In this document: piece by piece, positions 22,979 to 35,699 of the stretch | Numbering within the stretch: position 1 is the first letter of the stretch | Layout of the letters: each line of letters opens with the position of its first letter | DNA from: Ophiura sarsii | Taxonomy: Eukaryota; Echinodermata; Ophiuroidea; Amphilepidida; Ophiuridae | NCBI GenBank assembly: GCA_035610835.1 | Contig: CM069444.1 | Span: forward strand, 5,135,172-5,199,171 | Length of the DNA stretch: 64,000 nt | Reading direction: 5' to 3' | The notes under the pieces: generated by a model | Told to the model about the DNA's origin: nothing | The model's input: the letters and a program-made list of their open reading frames with translations, nothing else | Databases searched by the model: none | Translations under genes and position numbers: made by a program

Positions 22979-23050
22979 ATTCTCGTTCCCAGGATTCTGA
23001 GTCACGTGTTTGATCCACTCATCACAACTTTGCATCCTGGGAACGAGAAT
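22979..23050. mobile_element. 72-bp hairpin mini-element
   Basis: 22979-22994 (ATTCTCGTTCCCAGGA) and 23035-23050 are perfect 16-bp inverted repeats. An ATT microsatellite (about 23050-23069) follows directly. It is probably a fragment of a small MITE. Confidence 0.6.
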
Positions 23051-23119
23051 ATTATTATTATTATTATTTATTATCTTTACCCAGGGTTGCCCGAATCAGC
23101 TGGCCGCTGTTCTTACTCG

Positions 23120-23949
23120 GGGCCCTGCACATCAATATAATACACGCTTAAAAATAATTACTTAATATAAAATACACGAGACATAATAATAACAATATGA
23201 TTATGTATAGAGTATAAAACCCAATGGACAGCACTCGTAAATCTATCACATAATGCATACAATAAAAACATATTAAAATTATTTGATTACATATATACAT
23301 TTCATAAAAGCTTGACTATGATACATCAAACACATTAAATTTGAGCTAATTCCAATGATAGGATTTATACAAAGCCTTAAAAGATTGCACGTTCACAGAA
23401 TTTCTGATTGCAGTTTCAATACAATTCCATACATTTACACCATTATAGAGAATATCATCTCTCGCGGGAAGAAGAAGTGGATCAAGTCATTACTGAAGAA
23501 GTCAACCAAACTGGTTGACGAAACCGTCTAATTGTGAGTACAATTCTTGGATTTGTTCAACAAAATATCAACTTTAAGCTCATATCAAGATTAATTACTA
23601 AATTGATGGGTAAAACCAATCCTGTCTTCAAAATCGAAGGTATTTTATTGACGTAAACGTGTCACATTAACCTACAATTTACAGAGTCTAAGTAAGGGTA
23701 CGCACCTGTCTCGATATAGAATGTTGTGTCGGCCAACACAAAACATCTTTCTCTTTGAAACATTATTGAACTGTGATAATGTTTAGCGAAGTTTAATTCC
23801 ACAATTCATTCCGTCTTGCTTTGTTTCAGCTGCTTCTTCACCGTTTGTAATATCAATCTTAACCTAGTTTTCACCGTCTCGGGGCTTTAGTGGCGTATGT
23901 CAATATATGCAGTCGCGGCAGATCGGGGATTTGGGAACACTTTTCTGGT
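23120..23949. other. No recognisable feature
   Basis: AT-rich sequence with no matched repeat noted and no credible exon. Confidence 0.45.
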
Positions 23950-24185
23950 TACATTTTTTATTGATTTGAAGTTAACTTGAAGCATTTATTTGGTTATCCC
24001 CTGATAGTAGATAGTACCAGGACCACGTTAGGGAACAGTGTAAGCTGTCCATATATATTATGTATTCATCGAAACTTTCAACCAAATCGTTTCCCCAAAA
24101 GATATCATAATATAGACATTCGTCTGCCTTCAAATTACCTTTGGCAGACGAGTTCATAATATGAACAATAACGCGCACGTGTTTT
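23950..24185. repeat. Dispersed repeat, second of a pair
   Basis: Same-orientation match to 16730-16965, with the landmarks listed there. Here it sits just before the mariner-type element at 24270. Confidence 0.65.
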
Positions 24186-24269
24186 CTTGCGAGCAAAGAG
24201 TGCGTAATTAAGTGCTATCCTAAAATGTGAGATAAATGTGAGACTAAATAAAAAGACACTGGACCAAAT

Positions 24270-25407
24270 ATACGAGGGTCGGTCAGTAAGTAATGAAAGT
24301 GATCATGGTACGGGATGCATGAGTGATTCTATTGAGAGACAGTGTGATCAATACAAAGTATGAACCTTTGTCTTTCAAACAATACACTTTTGGATGTCTA
24401 AGTAGGAATTATGACGTCATAGCATTAGCGTAAAGTAAGCACACTTCGGGACACTGCCTAAAATCGGTCGATTTTTGGCTGGATATGTAATAGGCTGAAA
24501 TATGGGTTGAATGAAACATTAGCGTGTTCCTCGGCAATGCAAGCGTACAAACAGATAACACTTGGTGCATACTTAGAACACACAATAATCTCTCTTTGAC
24601 ACTTTTTTTAAGATCTGAATTCCTTAATACAAAAAAGAAGGGACCATCTCAAATACGCTTTTATTTAGCAAAATCCGCAATAATATACCTTAGAAAACAG
24701 CAAAGGATAGAGAACAATGGATGGATTATAATTGAGTAAATTGTTGTGGGATGTAAAGCAATAATAGTGGGGACTTCAAATTTCATGATGTTAACCATTT
24801 TTGGCCCAGTTCAAAATTATCTGCCGTCTGCGCATGCGCTTATTTTCTGCTGGTTTCATGCGAATAAGTTCAGATGATTAGTTAACTAGCCTATGGAATC
24901 TTCCAAACTGGTTAATTTCTTGGATTTTTCCTAAATTGTTTGATTTTCCGTAATTTTAGTGATTCAATGACTGGGCATTTTTAAATGAAAATGGGCTATT
25001 TGAAATACTGATATTTGTATACTTTTTATTCAATTGCCTCTCCTTACTTGTTCCTCTTATACTTCATATTTCAAATTACACAGGGATTAAAGTTATTTTC
25101 TTTTGTATCATAATTTAGTGAAAAAATTGGGATATACATGCTTCTGGTGTCATGTTATGCAATATTCTTACCACGCGTTTCATACAAACAATTCAAATTT
25201 CCCGCCAAATAATTGATTTAGCAGTGTCCCATGTGTACTTATTTTAAGATAATGCTATGACGTCATAGTTCATACTTAGAAATACAAAATTGTATTGTTT
25301 GAAAGACAAAGGTTCATATTTTGTATTGATCACAATATCCCTCAATAGAATTACTCATGCATCCCATACCATGATCACTTTCATAACTTACTGACTGACC
25401 CTCGTAT
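24270..25407. mobile_element. Mariner-type non-autonomous element with 195-bp inverted arms
   Basis: Outer ends read TACGAGGGTCGGTCAGTAAG (left) and the inverse with one change (right), flanked by TA. The ACGAGGGT..GTCA..AAGT pattern is that of mariner ends. Inverted similarity extends about 195 bp inward, through GTGATCATGGTA, GAACCTTTGTCTTTCAAACA and a TATGACGTCATAG-type palindrome. The interior has no transposase. A fragment of the interior recurs at 29520-29790. Confidence 0.85.
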
Positions 25408-25409
25408 AA

Positions 25410-26520
25410 CAAGGTATACGTATAAAGCATAAACTAGTATTTGTTATGTACTATTTTCGGTCAAGATTCAGTTAAGTAATTATAAACAAAAATATGTGGA
25501 GTACATTACAAAATCCTTTTGTCAATATGCGTGTGGGACGCTTGATTTGATTCGTTGTTGCACGTAGCAAGGGTTTGTTGGGATTTGATATAACTTTGTT
25601 GTTACTGTTTCTTTCGTTTGAAATTGTTTTGATGAAAGTTAAAATAGAATAAAAGGGCAAATCTGATTATAGTCAATTCCACTTCCACGAGCCAGTAACG
25701 TCACTGCGTCATTCACTGATGGAAGTAAATAAAAGATCGCGTGTACTCAAAACGCAGGCGTAAACACACACGTGTGGAAAGACGGACAAAAAATACATAT
25801 GATACGCCAGTAACATTACGTCTAAAGGAAGGGAAATAAGAGTGGGGTATTGTGGTGTATAAATTGGGTCAATGAATGTATGTCTCATTTCTATCAAAAG
25901 TAAATGCATTTCTGACCTGTAGAGATGCTGTTACAAAATATTCGGCCTTGTCATTGTATTGTGGCTACACTTAGTGCAAACACGTGCGACAGTTCTCGAA
26001 CATGAAATTCTGCTCAAGGACCATTTTGAAATCATGAGTGAGACATATGATATGCACAGTTGCTTCCACTATGCATTCGTAGTGTTATTGTTTTGTATTT
26101 AGTGGCTTTGTTAAGTAACATAAATATACATTACATGTATACAGTAAGTCGTATCCCTTTTAGGCCTTTATATTAGAAATATATCAACGATCTGCAGCAT
26201 ATTGTTATTCAGCGTATCGAGTAAAACAGCCTTGGCTTTACCACAGGGAACTGTGAACTAATGATGACCTGCCTATAGTTCATTGGGACTTAAAGTCACA
26301 CAATCACTTTGTCGTTAAAAAACTATCACTGAGAACTAGATTCTTTAAAACCTAGTCTATAGATATTGGATACATTTCCACGGGATAGAATGTGACTTAG
26401 AAACAACTAGGTAATCATGGCTTCCAATCAAGAATATTTTTTTCTAATAGCACTAGTTGTAGAAAAAACTGCAATTTCCCAGGGTCAAAAAAATTCGCAC
26501 GGTCAATTTCGGCACTGTGT
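25410..26520. other. No recognisable gene
   Basis: 25680-25800 contains a GC-richer patch (CAGTAACGTCACTG and ACACACACGTGTGG) that may be a very diverged relative of the repeats at 53290 and 57866. Otherwise nothing was recognised. Confidence 0.4.
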
Positions 26521-26522
26521 CC

Positions 26523-26548
26523 CCCCTGCCCCCCCCCCCCCCCCCCCG
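26523..26548. repeat. Poly-C tract
   Basis: A run of C with a single TG interruption. It produces artificial polyproline and polyglycine frames on the two strands. Confidence 0.9.
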
Positions 26549-26928
26549 GCTGTTACGCCACTGACTGACGATTATCACCCGGTGGTAAACAGTGTTGATT
26601 ATCGGCCTACATATCAAAACAGAGTATACATTTATACGACTGGCAAATAATCGTCGATCTCGTATTGTAAGACCACCACAATGCAAATGCAGAAGTATTA
26701 GTCAGTGTATGTCTTCCGATAAAGTGGCACGTTCAATAGTTTGATTGCAATCCAGTAACATGGCTGCCTTCACATTCGTTCCCCAACGGGAGAAAAAGTT
26801 CTTATGGGACAAACGATCGTACATTTGCGAAAGTAAAATTCAGAGAAAAAAGTGTTTGTACATTTTGATTAAAGTTGTACATTTGAAACACCAAGAAAAA
26901 AACCCATTGCATTTGAATCTCATTTTGA

Positions 26929-27042
26929 GCAGCTTGGTGCTAAGCATAGATGAAAGGAACCGACAATTTGGAACCCGGTAGTATATATTTTACGGAATAA
27001 ATCGTATTGGAAACTGGAAACCAATGCTTAGCACCAAGCTGC
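26929..27042. repeat. Hairpin with perfect 19-bp arms
   Basis: GCAGCTTGGTGCTAAGCAT at 26929-26947 is the exact inverse of 27024-27042, with a 76-bp loop. It is probably a small MITE or a recent inverted duplication. Confidence 0.75.
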
Positions 27043-27446
27043 CGGAAGCTGGATTCATTGCATTTATTATGTTTTGTCGTCGCCTTATTTATATTTATTG
27101 CAAAAAGTAAATTAAATATCAACTGTTATTCTTACAACTGTTATTGACCGATACGATACGACCCGAGTTAGCTCGGACTTTTAAACGATTTACTATACAC
27201 AACAATTTAATATAAAACAAAAATCATGAATAAACAATGCAACACATTTCACGCGCTCAGTGATCACTGATTTAGTTGGCTAAGTGCACTTATCGTTTGT
27301 ATAACATGTTCCACCATTAAGATCTCAGTTGTCGCGTGCTCGAGAGAGTTATTAAAGGTCTTCAGTATCATCGGCAAAACACAGAATAGTCAGTTCTCCA
27401 GCAGTGAAGTTCCGTCCTGGACCGGTTTACAAGTCTGCCTTAGACT

Positions 27447-27668
27447 ACAGAAGTTAGTCTCGCAGTCCGTATCTTCTATTAAGTTCTCCGATCTCATTCA
27501 ACATGTTCAACAGGGATGAGCTATTATTTTAGTCCTGCCACAGACAACAGAAGTTTCTCGCAGTGCCGTATCTTTCTATTACATTCTCCGACCTCATTCA
27601 ATAGGGATGGGCTATTATAGTCCTGCCAACAGATGTTTCTCTCGCAGTGCCGTATCTTTCTATTATAT
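27447..27668. repeat. Minisatellite, 2.4 copies of an 82-100 bp unit
   Basis: Units start at 27447, 27547 and 27629 and share TCTCGCAGTGCCGTATCTTT, CATTCTCCGACCTCATTCA and GCTATTATAGTCCTGCCA with indels. It abuts the fold-back copy at 27670. Confidence 0.75.
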
Positions 27669-27669
27669 T

Positions 27670-28030
27670 AATAGTGTCTAATGCACTCCGTGTGTGCGCC
27701 TTTCAATGCAAGCACCAAACGCTTTGTTTTGATTCGTTGTTCAGAAATCGCGGGTTCGCCAATTTTCACTGCAAACTTGTTCAAAATTATGCTCAAATTG
27801 TAAATTTTGATTTGTATAGTGTCGTGTATGAATTAGGTCAATACATACGTATGTTTTGTTTCTCGAACAATTAGACAAATCAATGCACTTGCGCAAGTGT
27901 TGATTTGCTCACGATATCCCCCACCCTCCCTGCGGGGTCGTGCCATTATTCACACATCGACATCAGCGCGTGCATTGATTTGTCTAATTTCTCTCGAAAC
28001 AACAAAAATACGCATTTATTGACCTATAAT
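27670..28030 (-). mobile_element. Fold-back repeat element, copy 2
   Basis: Reverse-complement relative of 5745-6110. It carries the same internal inverted arms around TTAGACAAATCAATGCACTT (27872-27892) and the ATTGATTTGTCTAATTTCTC block (27975-27994). The flank at 27790-27870 is nearly identical to copy 1. Confidence 0.65.
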
Positions 28031-28179
28031 CATATATATTATGGATAAAATAAAACGAAGGACATGGCTGGCTAAGATATTGTCTTTACGCTAATAGATA
28101 CAATTATACGTAAGTATAACTAGAAAACTATATTAACACAAGATTTTAATCATATATCCTACAGTACACCCATTGCATT

Positions 28180-29330
28180 ATTATCCGTGTCTTTATCTCA
28201 AATAGAAATTATATTTAGTGGGTAGACTTTAGTGGATACAATTTGCTGCAATACAAGATTCAATATAGCTCATGTAAAGAGTATCGAATAGTACGGATAA
28301 TATGTGGCCCTAACGTGAATAGTGTGTCTTATTCCTGGAAGACACAACGATGCAGTGCTAGCCAGGTGTGAGAAAACACAACTAGTAGGTGCACCGGAAG
28401 AATTTTTTTAAAACGCGGTTTTCACTTTGCAGTACATTCAGCCGCCATATGTCTAACAACGTGTACTAAAAAACCATCACAGGGGCAAATCGTTAAAAAA
28501 CGCAAACCCGGTCAAAAGCAACACAATGCACTCATTTGCTCATTAAAGCTTTTTTTGCAAGAGCTATCATGAGACATGTCAGAGCAATATTGATATGTAG
28601 TAGGACAAAATAGATTAACCGTATACTGCACACCGTAAATGACTAACAAACAGCAGAGAAAAAAAAAAGCGATGTAATATAGATTGGAAAGAGACGTCCC
28701 TGTTAGTTGTCACGCTCTAAGATTATGGACCATAAATCATTGAGATGCAAAGTATGTCAATCACTTCTGCGTTGATAAGAGGGTTCTTGGCTATTCTGAT
28801 ACTTAGCTTTCCGCTAAGAATGCAAAGCAAATTGAAACGTAAGATTAAGATTTTAATATGCATCACATTTCTTACCATGCTTAAACTATATCTAGTGTAG
28901 CAAGATCTGTTCTATTAATGTTCAGATATAAAGTAATGACATGTCAGAGAACGGTATGATATATGGATCAAATGCATATGAATAGATACATGTACACGTA
29001 CTTGAGCATACAGTAATAATAATAACTGTAAGGTAACCTTTCAAAACTTGTCTTATCATATTTACTTAATATGCAATAACTAGGCTTCAAGTTTGCACTT
29101 GATTGAAAACGTCCACCGTGCAAGAATAGTAAGTACACTCGCTAAGGGTATTCGAAACTACTTGTGTCGTTATAGATGTACGTATACTGAGGTTTGCTAT
29201 GAGTTTAATATTGATTCAGATGTCTGTTTCATATTTCGTCAAGGCAAAACCAATATTGGCCACAAGAAAATAGTACATTTAATAGGAATCCGGTTAATAA
29301 TCGTTTGATATGAACCCCTACCCTTGACGA
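28180..29330. repeat. Diverged duplicated segment S2, copy 1
   Basis: 28230-28400 matches 33310-33480 (CAAGATTCAA, GTATCG, ATATGTGGCCC, TATTCCTGGAAGA), and 29085-29260 matches 35485-35620 (ATTGAAAACG, GAGTTTAATATTGATTCAGA followed by GTCTG). Blocks are colinear, so this is an old segmental duplication. No exon was identified in it. Confidence 0.55.
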
Positions 29331-29519
29331 CGAAATTGAATACCTTCTGTTAGTGAAATAAGTAGGACTAATTGAGTTAGTTAGGTGACATGAATAAAAC
29401 GTATTTGGAAACTGACACTAAATTATTATGGGTAACTTGAAATTGAGCTTCTCAACGGGTTTTTTATAACCGTTTTACAAGTAGCCATCTTTTCAAGGAG
29501 TGCTCTTAATTTTGACACC

Positions 29520-29790
29520 ATGATATTTTTAAATTGAAGTTGGGTCCAGAGGATTCACCAACCGATGGCACCGAAATGTAGTAATTTTTCTATTTTCTGC
29601 AAAATTAGTAATTCAATTCACTGACTGGGCATTGAACATTGGCTATTTGAAATATTTGTATACTTTTTTAGTTAACTGCTTCTCCTTACTTTTCAATCTT
29701 ATACTATATATTACAGGGAGTAGATTTATTGACTTGGGTATCATAATTATGCAAACAAAATCGGGATTTACCTACTTCCATGAGAATAAC
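29520..29790. repeat. Fragment of the 24.3-kb mariner-type element interior
   Basis: Shares AATTCA-CTGACTGGGCATT, GGCTATTTGAAATA, TTTGTATACTTTTT and TCTCCTTACTT with 24945-25150, and a following CATAATT block. The terminal repeats are missing. Confidence 0.6.
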
Positions 29791-30089
29791 GTCAATATTG
29801 CGTCTTATTCCTGGAAGACACATTCCATTAAGTGTCTTCCTCTTTGTCGATTGGTTTTCGTCTTGCTGGCATGCCAAGCATAGATAAGAACACTCTTACG
29901 GCGTTCAACAACATCACGTTTCAAATGCCAAACAAGTACATAGCCTTAACATACAACCTCCATGTCATAACTTTGCTTAGAAACAATAAAACGGATTAAC
30001 AAATTGACTATTTCAATCCTGTAAATCCAAAACATCTACATCTTACCAATTTGCTTTGTACAACATTGTTGATAAAATTTGATAAAACG

Positions 30090-30470
30090 CTGAAATTATA
30101 ATTACTCTCTAAGAACTCTACTAACACGGACTCTGAATATTACGAAACTTGACAAAGTGACAAATACAAAAACAAATAGTGAACCATGGAGCAAAACTAT
30201 CAAACGAAGACGCCTAAATTGGCTGGGACATTTATATAGATTGCCACAAGAAACTCCAGCACCGTGCACGCCAAGCTTTAAAAGAATACAACCGAGCCAC
30301 GAAAAGACCAGTCGGACGTCCAAAGCCTACCTGGGTTGCAAACATAAACAAAGAAATTAAACCGGAACTCTTGACACAGACCAATGATCGTATGACCTGG
30401 AGAGCAATAGTTGCGCGCGCAATGGCAACATAGCCGGAAAGCGTAGACGATGATGATGATGATGATATTA
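30090..30470 (+). pseudogene. Non-LTR retrotransposon 3' end (C-terminal ORF2 tail)
   Basis: From about 30103 the frame reads RTLNITKLDKV and then IKRRRLNWLGHLYRLPQET, the RR..W.GH..R.P motif that closes the reverse-transcriptase ORF of many LINEs. Near 30250 the frame shifts and continues as ALKEYNRATKRPVGRPKPTW, then WRAIVARAMAT and a stop at 30430. A GATGATGATGAT microsatellite (30449-30466) follows the stop, as at the 3' ends of several LINE clades. The rest is absent, giving the usual 5' truncation. The KRP.GRP.TW tail suits RTE- or CR1-like lineages, but the clade is not certain. The frameshift makes it inactive. Confidence 0.8.
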
Positions 30471-30499
30471 ATTTATTATTCCCCCTTTTTATGGCTTCC

Positions 30500-32440
30500 A
30501 TTGTTCAAACTTTTCTTTGCTCATGCGTGCCTGAAGGTTTTTAGTTCGCAGAGAATAAACCATGATTTTGTTGACTAAATTATGACACCACAATTAGTTC
30601 GTTCATGATAATAAAACACATAGGCCAATTATAGCTCAGATTGGCTCATTTACAGATTTTCAGACTAACGACTCATAATAATCGGTGTATAGAATGTATC
30701 AACTTTTCCAAATGTATCTACTCCGTCGACTCGTTTCCGGTCTGATAACAATGTCATATATTGCGCTTAAAATCTGTAAGCTCTTTAAGTGTGCACATAA
30801 GGATGAGCGAAACGAAAAACGTAGTATTATTCATTTACAATGATATCGTCATTCCTTCTGAAAGTTTTAAACATTTAGTTGTTTCACTCATTACAAGTGC
30901 CAAATTCTATAATGCACAAATATTTAGGTAATCACGGATTTTAGAAAAAAAATCTAGCAGCGTACGCTTTTCTTGAAACTGCATGTTCCTAAAAGCAAAG
31001 GTATTGTTTGAAAATATAGCTATAACTATGAATTTGAAAAGACAGAGCGATTGACCATAAACAGTTCACCGTATGACTGAGTATTTACAAAAGTTGCAAA
31101 TGGATGTACGACGTAGAAGGCGCATTAAAAAAACACAAGACGAAGTTTAATCATTTAGTGTGCAAATATTTCTTATCTTTTTAAATTAATTTTGTTTTTA
31201 GTTTGTTAATTGACATTTTAATGGTTTAATGTAATTTTACAAACTAGAAAACTTAAAAGTAGCTGTTATGAGAACTTTATACATTCAACTGGTTATTTGT
31301 CCTGTTTGTTTAATACTTGCTTGAAAGCGTCCTCTCTTCAATTTTGTTTGGAATTTGTTTTTAAAAATCAAATATTGATGTTAGCCTTTACGCATGGATA
31401 ATCTTGATGGTCAAGCAAACATATGGCTTCCAGTTATTTTCATTTCTTACCATACATGAATTCCATAACAACCTGGTGATCAATAGTACAGTGCACTTAG
31501 ACGACGGCAATCTCCATACTTTGATTATAATAATATTGTGTACGTAGTAAATTCGATTTATTAGCTAGATAGGAATACGGAAGTAATTTATAAACTATTC
31601 TGACATTGTGTGATAATAAAGTAGAATCGTACAAAAGAAAACGATTATATATATTTTTAATTTTTAGTATTGAATGATGTGAAATTAAAAGTAATGATAC
31701 TCATAGAAAATATTCCTTGGCCTTGCTCTGTTTTAACTGCTCATACATCCAATAACATACTTAAAAGGTTAGTTATTTTATATCTGCGTATCGGTCTAGC
31801 TTATCGAACATCTTCAGTAGTGGCTACTTATAAAACGTTATTATCACGACTTTAATTAAGATAATGCTACATCATTCACAATAAACCAGGCAATAGCCTC
31901 GGTACCGTGGCAATTGTAGATGATATTGATCTCTTGACCATAACAAATTACGAATGACCATGCATGGGAATCGGTATCAGAATATATGTGTGAAGTCATT
32001 AAATATATTCAACAAATAATGTTTATATTGTAAATTATGATTACGAAATTTCATAGGACATTAATAAAACCACTACTTTTTAGAAGATTAAAATAAACCC
32101 ATACGGACCCTTCTATAACCTCGTGTATGCCATGTAGTTGTAATGATATATTAATGGTCTTTGATTTTGTTATGACGCTGTTTGTTATAACTGTTTATTG
32201 ATGTATATAATCTAGAATCACTGAAATAGTCGTACGAGTACTTAATCGATGTGTTCCCTCAAAACTTGGCCAGTCTATCGTTTCCACGGAGCAGAACACA
32301 TCTATTGTTTATTCTTGCAACGCCTGTTATTTATCGTGTTATAGTCTATGTTAATGGCGTGTTTGATTTAATAAATAATGTTTGAATGTACGTAATTGAG
32401 TTATCATGTGTTCCATTTGTACGCCAAGCGAGTCAGCTTT
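30500..32440. other. No recognisable feature
   Basis: Nearly 2 kb of AT-rich, apparently unique sequence. No repeat pair, exon, tRNA or hairpin was noted beyond chance frames of about 60 codons. Confidence 0.5.
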
Positions 32441-32471
32441 TACCTTTTTAATAAACCTGCAAACCTGTAAT

Positions 32472-32774
32472 AAACCTGTAAACCTGTAAACCTGTAAACC
32501 TGTAAACCTGTAAACCTGTAAACCTGTAAACCTGTAAACCTGTAAACCTGTAAACCTGTAAACCTGTAAACCTGTAAACCTGTAAACCTGTAAACCTGTA
32601 AACCTGTAAACCTGTAAACCTGTAAACCTGTAAACCTGTAAACCTGTAAACCTGTAAACCTGTAAACCTGTAAACCTGTAAACCTGTAAACCTGTAAACC
32701 TGTAAACCTGTAAACCTGTAAACCTGTAAACCTGTAAACCTGTAAACCTGTAAACCTGTAAACCTGTAAACCTT
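32472..32774. repeat. 8-bp satellite (GTAAACCT)n, about 38 copies
   Basis: An essentially perfect array of GTAAACCT over about 300 bp, preceded by a few imperfect units from 32453. Because 8 is not a multiple of 3 and the unit's reverse has no stop, the minus strand is open through the array as an endlessly repeated eight-residue VYRFTGLQ motif. That frame is a by-product, not evidence of a gene. The unit does not match a known animal telomere repeat. Confidence 0.95.
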
Positions 32775-33269
32775 CACAATAATTTAAATGCTCCACTATA
32801 CTTTCACTTACACATACACCCCTCTCTCTCAGCCATATAGAAGTTTCACTATCATAAGATGCCATAACGGACATTTGAATGAAACAGTGGTATTTCATCC
32901 GCGCGTAATATAAAGATAAGTGATATAACGATTCGGATAGATTAACGTGAATGATATGAAATGAACAAAGACACACGAGTCCTGATTCCTATCGCATCAA
33001 CAGACTACCCGTTGGACTACAGACGCGGTGTTTACGTGGGCACCAGAATAACGAACACAGTCTTTATTGAGAGTCTCAAGCGGCCGAAAAATCCGATCTT
33101 TGGTCAATACTGGCCTATGTCTGATCTATATCCGATATATAAAAAAAATGTAAGTAGCACCGGACGGATGTTGTGTCTGGTAAAGTTCTTGGATATCATT
33201 TTCAAGCGATTAGAAAAACTATGTAAGTATATATTAACTCGTTTCATGTTATAAGCCTACCGATAATAA

Positions 33270-33620
33270 GACGCAGCCGCTAGATGATTGATATGCCCAG
33301 TAACTAGATAGACACAATTTTCTCCAATTCAAGATTCAACATATCCTATGTATGAGTATCGCATTTAATAATACGGATATGTGGCCCACGGAAATAACAA
33401 ACGTGTTGTTCTATTCCTGGAAGATACTTCTAGATGTGTTATCTAGGTGTTCTAACCAGATCACCATACGAGGTTCAAAATAACATAGTATTTTTACCTA
33501 CCATTCAATTCCCAGTACATTCAGTAGAGTGTTCACCAGGGGTATAGTGTAAAGAGTAAATGAATACATAAATAACACGTTGCAAAAACAACAACAGGTT
33601 GCAAAAAGGGTGATGGTGTA
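33270..33620. repeat. Diverged duplicated segment S2, copy 2 (first part)
   Basis: Matches 28190-28480. The continuation of copy 2 lies at 35450-35660, after the minisatellite, which is absent from copy 1. Confidence 0.55.
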
Positions 33621-33699
33621 CGAGATAGCAACATTGTAGGCAAAAGTGGCACGATTCGATATAGATTTAGTAAACGTTTAGTGTTGAACATGCAGTTTC

Positions 33700-34430
33700 G
33701 TAGGGTGTAGCTGATGAATTCATGGGCAAACGATGGTCACATACAAAAGGTGCACTCTTAATCCAGAGAAGCAATTGAACGGAGTGCCGGTGGTACCATT
33801 TATTCTGGAGAGTTGGAATTTGTTATATCAGTCCCTGTTCCCTGTTTTGAGTGTCCGCTGCACATGGGAGTACCGAACAATGCACTCGTTGATGAGTAAA
33901 ATGCAGAGAGATTTAAAGTCAGCCAATCGTTCATACATCGATAAGTGGCGATTGAGCTAAGAACCCTGAGACTTCCAAGCAACGTTTTAAATAGTCCGCT
34001 ACTTTTTAGATACACTGTTGTTAATATCTGGCAAACACACTGAATTGAAATATTCCTGCAATAAAAACAATATTACATATCGACAGGGTGTTCCAGTGTG
34101 TGCATTTAATTAGCTATAAATACCATTATAATTGGTCAAAGTGCTTATGATTCTAACATTTACATAGAGTTAGCTTTCATAAGAATTTCTGACAGAAGTA
34201 ATGGACTGTTTAATGAAAATCAATGATTCCAAGTTTGACCAAAACAACCTCTTTTTAAACTAGTAAATAAACATCATTGACCATGTTCGGCGCAAAGCGC
34301 AATCAAAATTATATGCACGTAATTTGATGTGTCCTCTTTTATTAATGTTTACTAAAAAATGTATACATATCAACGTTTTGTGATTTCTAATGAATGGTGT
34401 GAAGGAATTGTGAACGTGAAAAAAACGTGA
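33700..34430. other. No recognisable feature
   Basis: AT-rich sequence with overlapping chance frames on both strands at 33733-34015. Nothing with family resemblance. Confidence 0.45.
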
Positions 34431-34440
34431 TTTTTTTACC

Positions 34441-35285
34441 TCAGAATTTAGATAAATTATTTCAAAGTCTGAGTTATTAACTCAAAGTTCGAGATATTTT
34501 CTCAGTGTTTTGAGAAATTATCTCAAAGTCTGAGTTACTTTCTCGAATTTTGAGATATTTTCTCAGAATTTGAGAAATTATCTCAAAGTCTGAGTTACTT
34601 TCTCGAATTTTAAGATATTTTCTCAGAATTTGAGAAATTATCTCAAAGTCTGAGTTATTAAGTCAAAGTTCTAGATATTTTCTCAGTGTTCTGAGAAAAT
34701 ATCTCAAAGTCTGAGTTATTAAGTCAAAGTTCTAGATATTTTCTCAGAATTTAGGTAAATTATTTCAAAGTCTGAACTCAAAGTTCGAGATATTTTCTCA
34801 GTGTTTTGAGAAATTGAATTTGAGAAATTATCTCAAAGTCTGGGTTATTAACTCAAAGTTTTAGATATTTTCTCACAATTTTGAGAAAATATCTCAAAAT
34901 CTGAGTTATTAACTCAAAGTTCGAGAAATTATCTCAAAATCTGAATTATTTTCTCGAAGTTCGAGATATTTTCTCAGAGTTTGAGATGATATTATAAAGT
35001 TTGAAATGTTTTCTACAAGTTCGAGTTATTATTGCGAAGTTCAATATGATATCTCGCGGTTGGATTTACTTTCTCAAAGTTTAATATATTTTCTTGAATA
35101 TTGAGTTATTATCTCGGTACTTATCTCAAAATTTTAAATTGTCATCTCAAAATGCCGAGATAATATTTAAGACTTTAGAAAAATTATTTCAAAGTTTTAG
35201 TTATTTTCTGGTTTTTTTTATATGTTTTCTCGAAATTACCAATTATTATATCGAAGTTATAATTATTATCTTGAAGTTATAAGTA
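34441..35285. repeat. 20-bp minisatellite of small palindromes with higher-order units
   Basis: The basic unit is about 20 bp, GAGWWATTWTCTCAAAGTTY, repeated about 40 times with drift. Each unit holds a short inverted pair (GAG ... CTC). Subtypes (GAGATATTTTCTCAGAATTT, GAGAAATTATCTCAAAGTCT, GAGTTATTAACTCAAAGTTC) follow one another in a repeated order, giving higher-order units of about 60-80 bp, clearest at 34490-34700. Units become more diverged towards 35285. Confidence 0.85.
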
Positions 35286-35449
35286 TTTATATTTTTTACA
35301 TGTCACTTTAGGAGCTCCGTAGTCATGCCATATAGGAAAGAATAAAGACATTTTGATGAAAAGGCAGCGTAAGAAGGAATAATGTTTTTCATTATATTGC
35401 AGCCATTCTCCAAATGGGGCATAAATCATTCTGGGACACCCTGTATTTT

Positions 35450-35660
35450 GATCACGTTGACCTAAGGAATGTACAATATCTAGAACACAAGTTTACACTT
35501 CATTGAAAACGGCCGCCTGCACGACGAAAAGTTCTGGTTTGTTCTTATACAACTACGTAGGATGAATGAGTTTAATATTGATTCAGACGTCTGCTTGATA
35601 TATTGACGGGGCTATAACAATAACGGTCACAGAATCAGATTGATTAAAATCAAATTATTC
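35450..35660. repeat. Diverged duplicated segment S2, copy 2 (second part)
   Basis: Matches 29060-29260, including GAGTTTAATATTGATTCAGA then CGTCTG. The 20-bp minisatellite separates it from the first part. Confidence 0.5.
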
Positions 35661-35699
35661 GAAGAATACGGCTAGAGTTGATTGATACAAGCGTATATC

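Noticed and set aside
32440..32976. Minus-strand frame of 178 codons with repeated VYRFTGLQ
   Set aside because: It is the stop-free translation of the 8-bp satellite, and the non-repeat flank resembles nothing.
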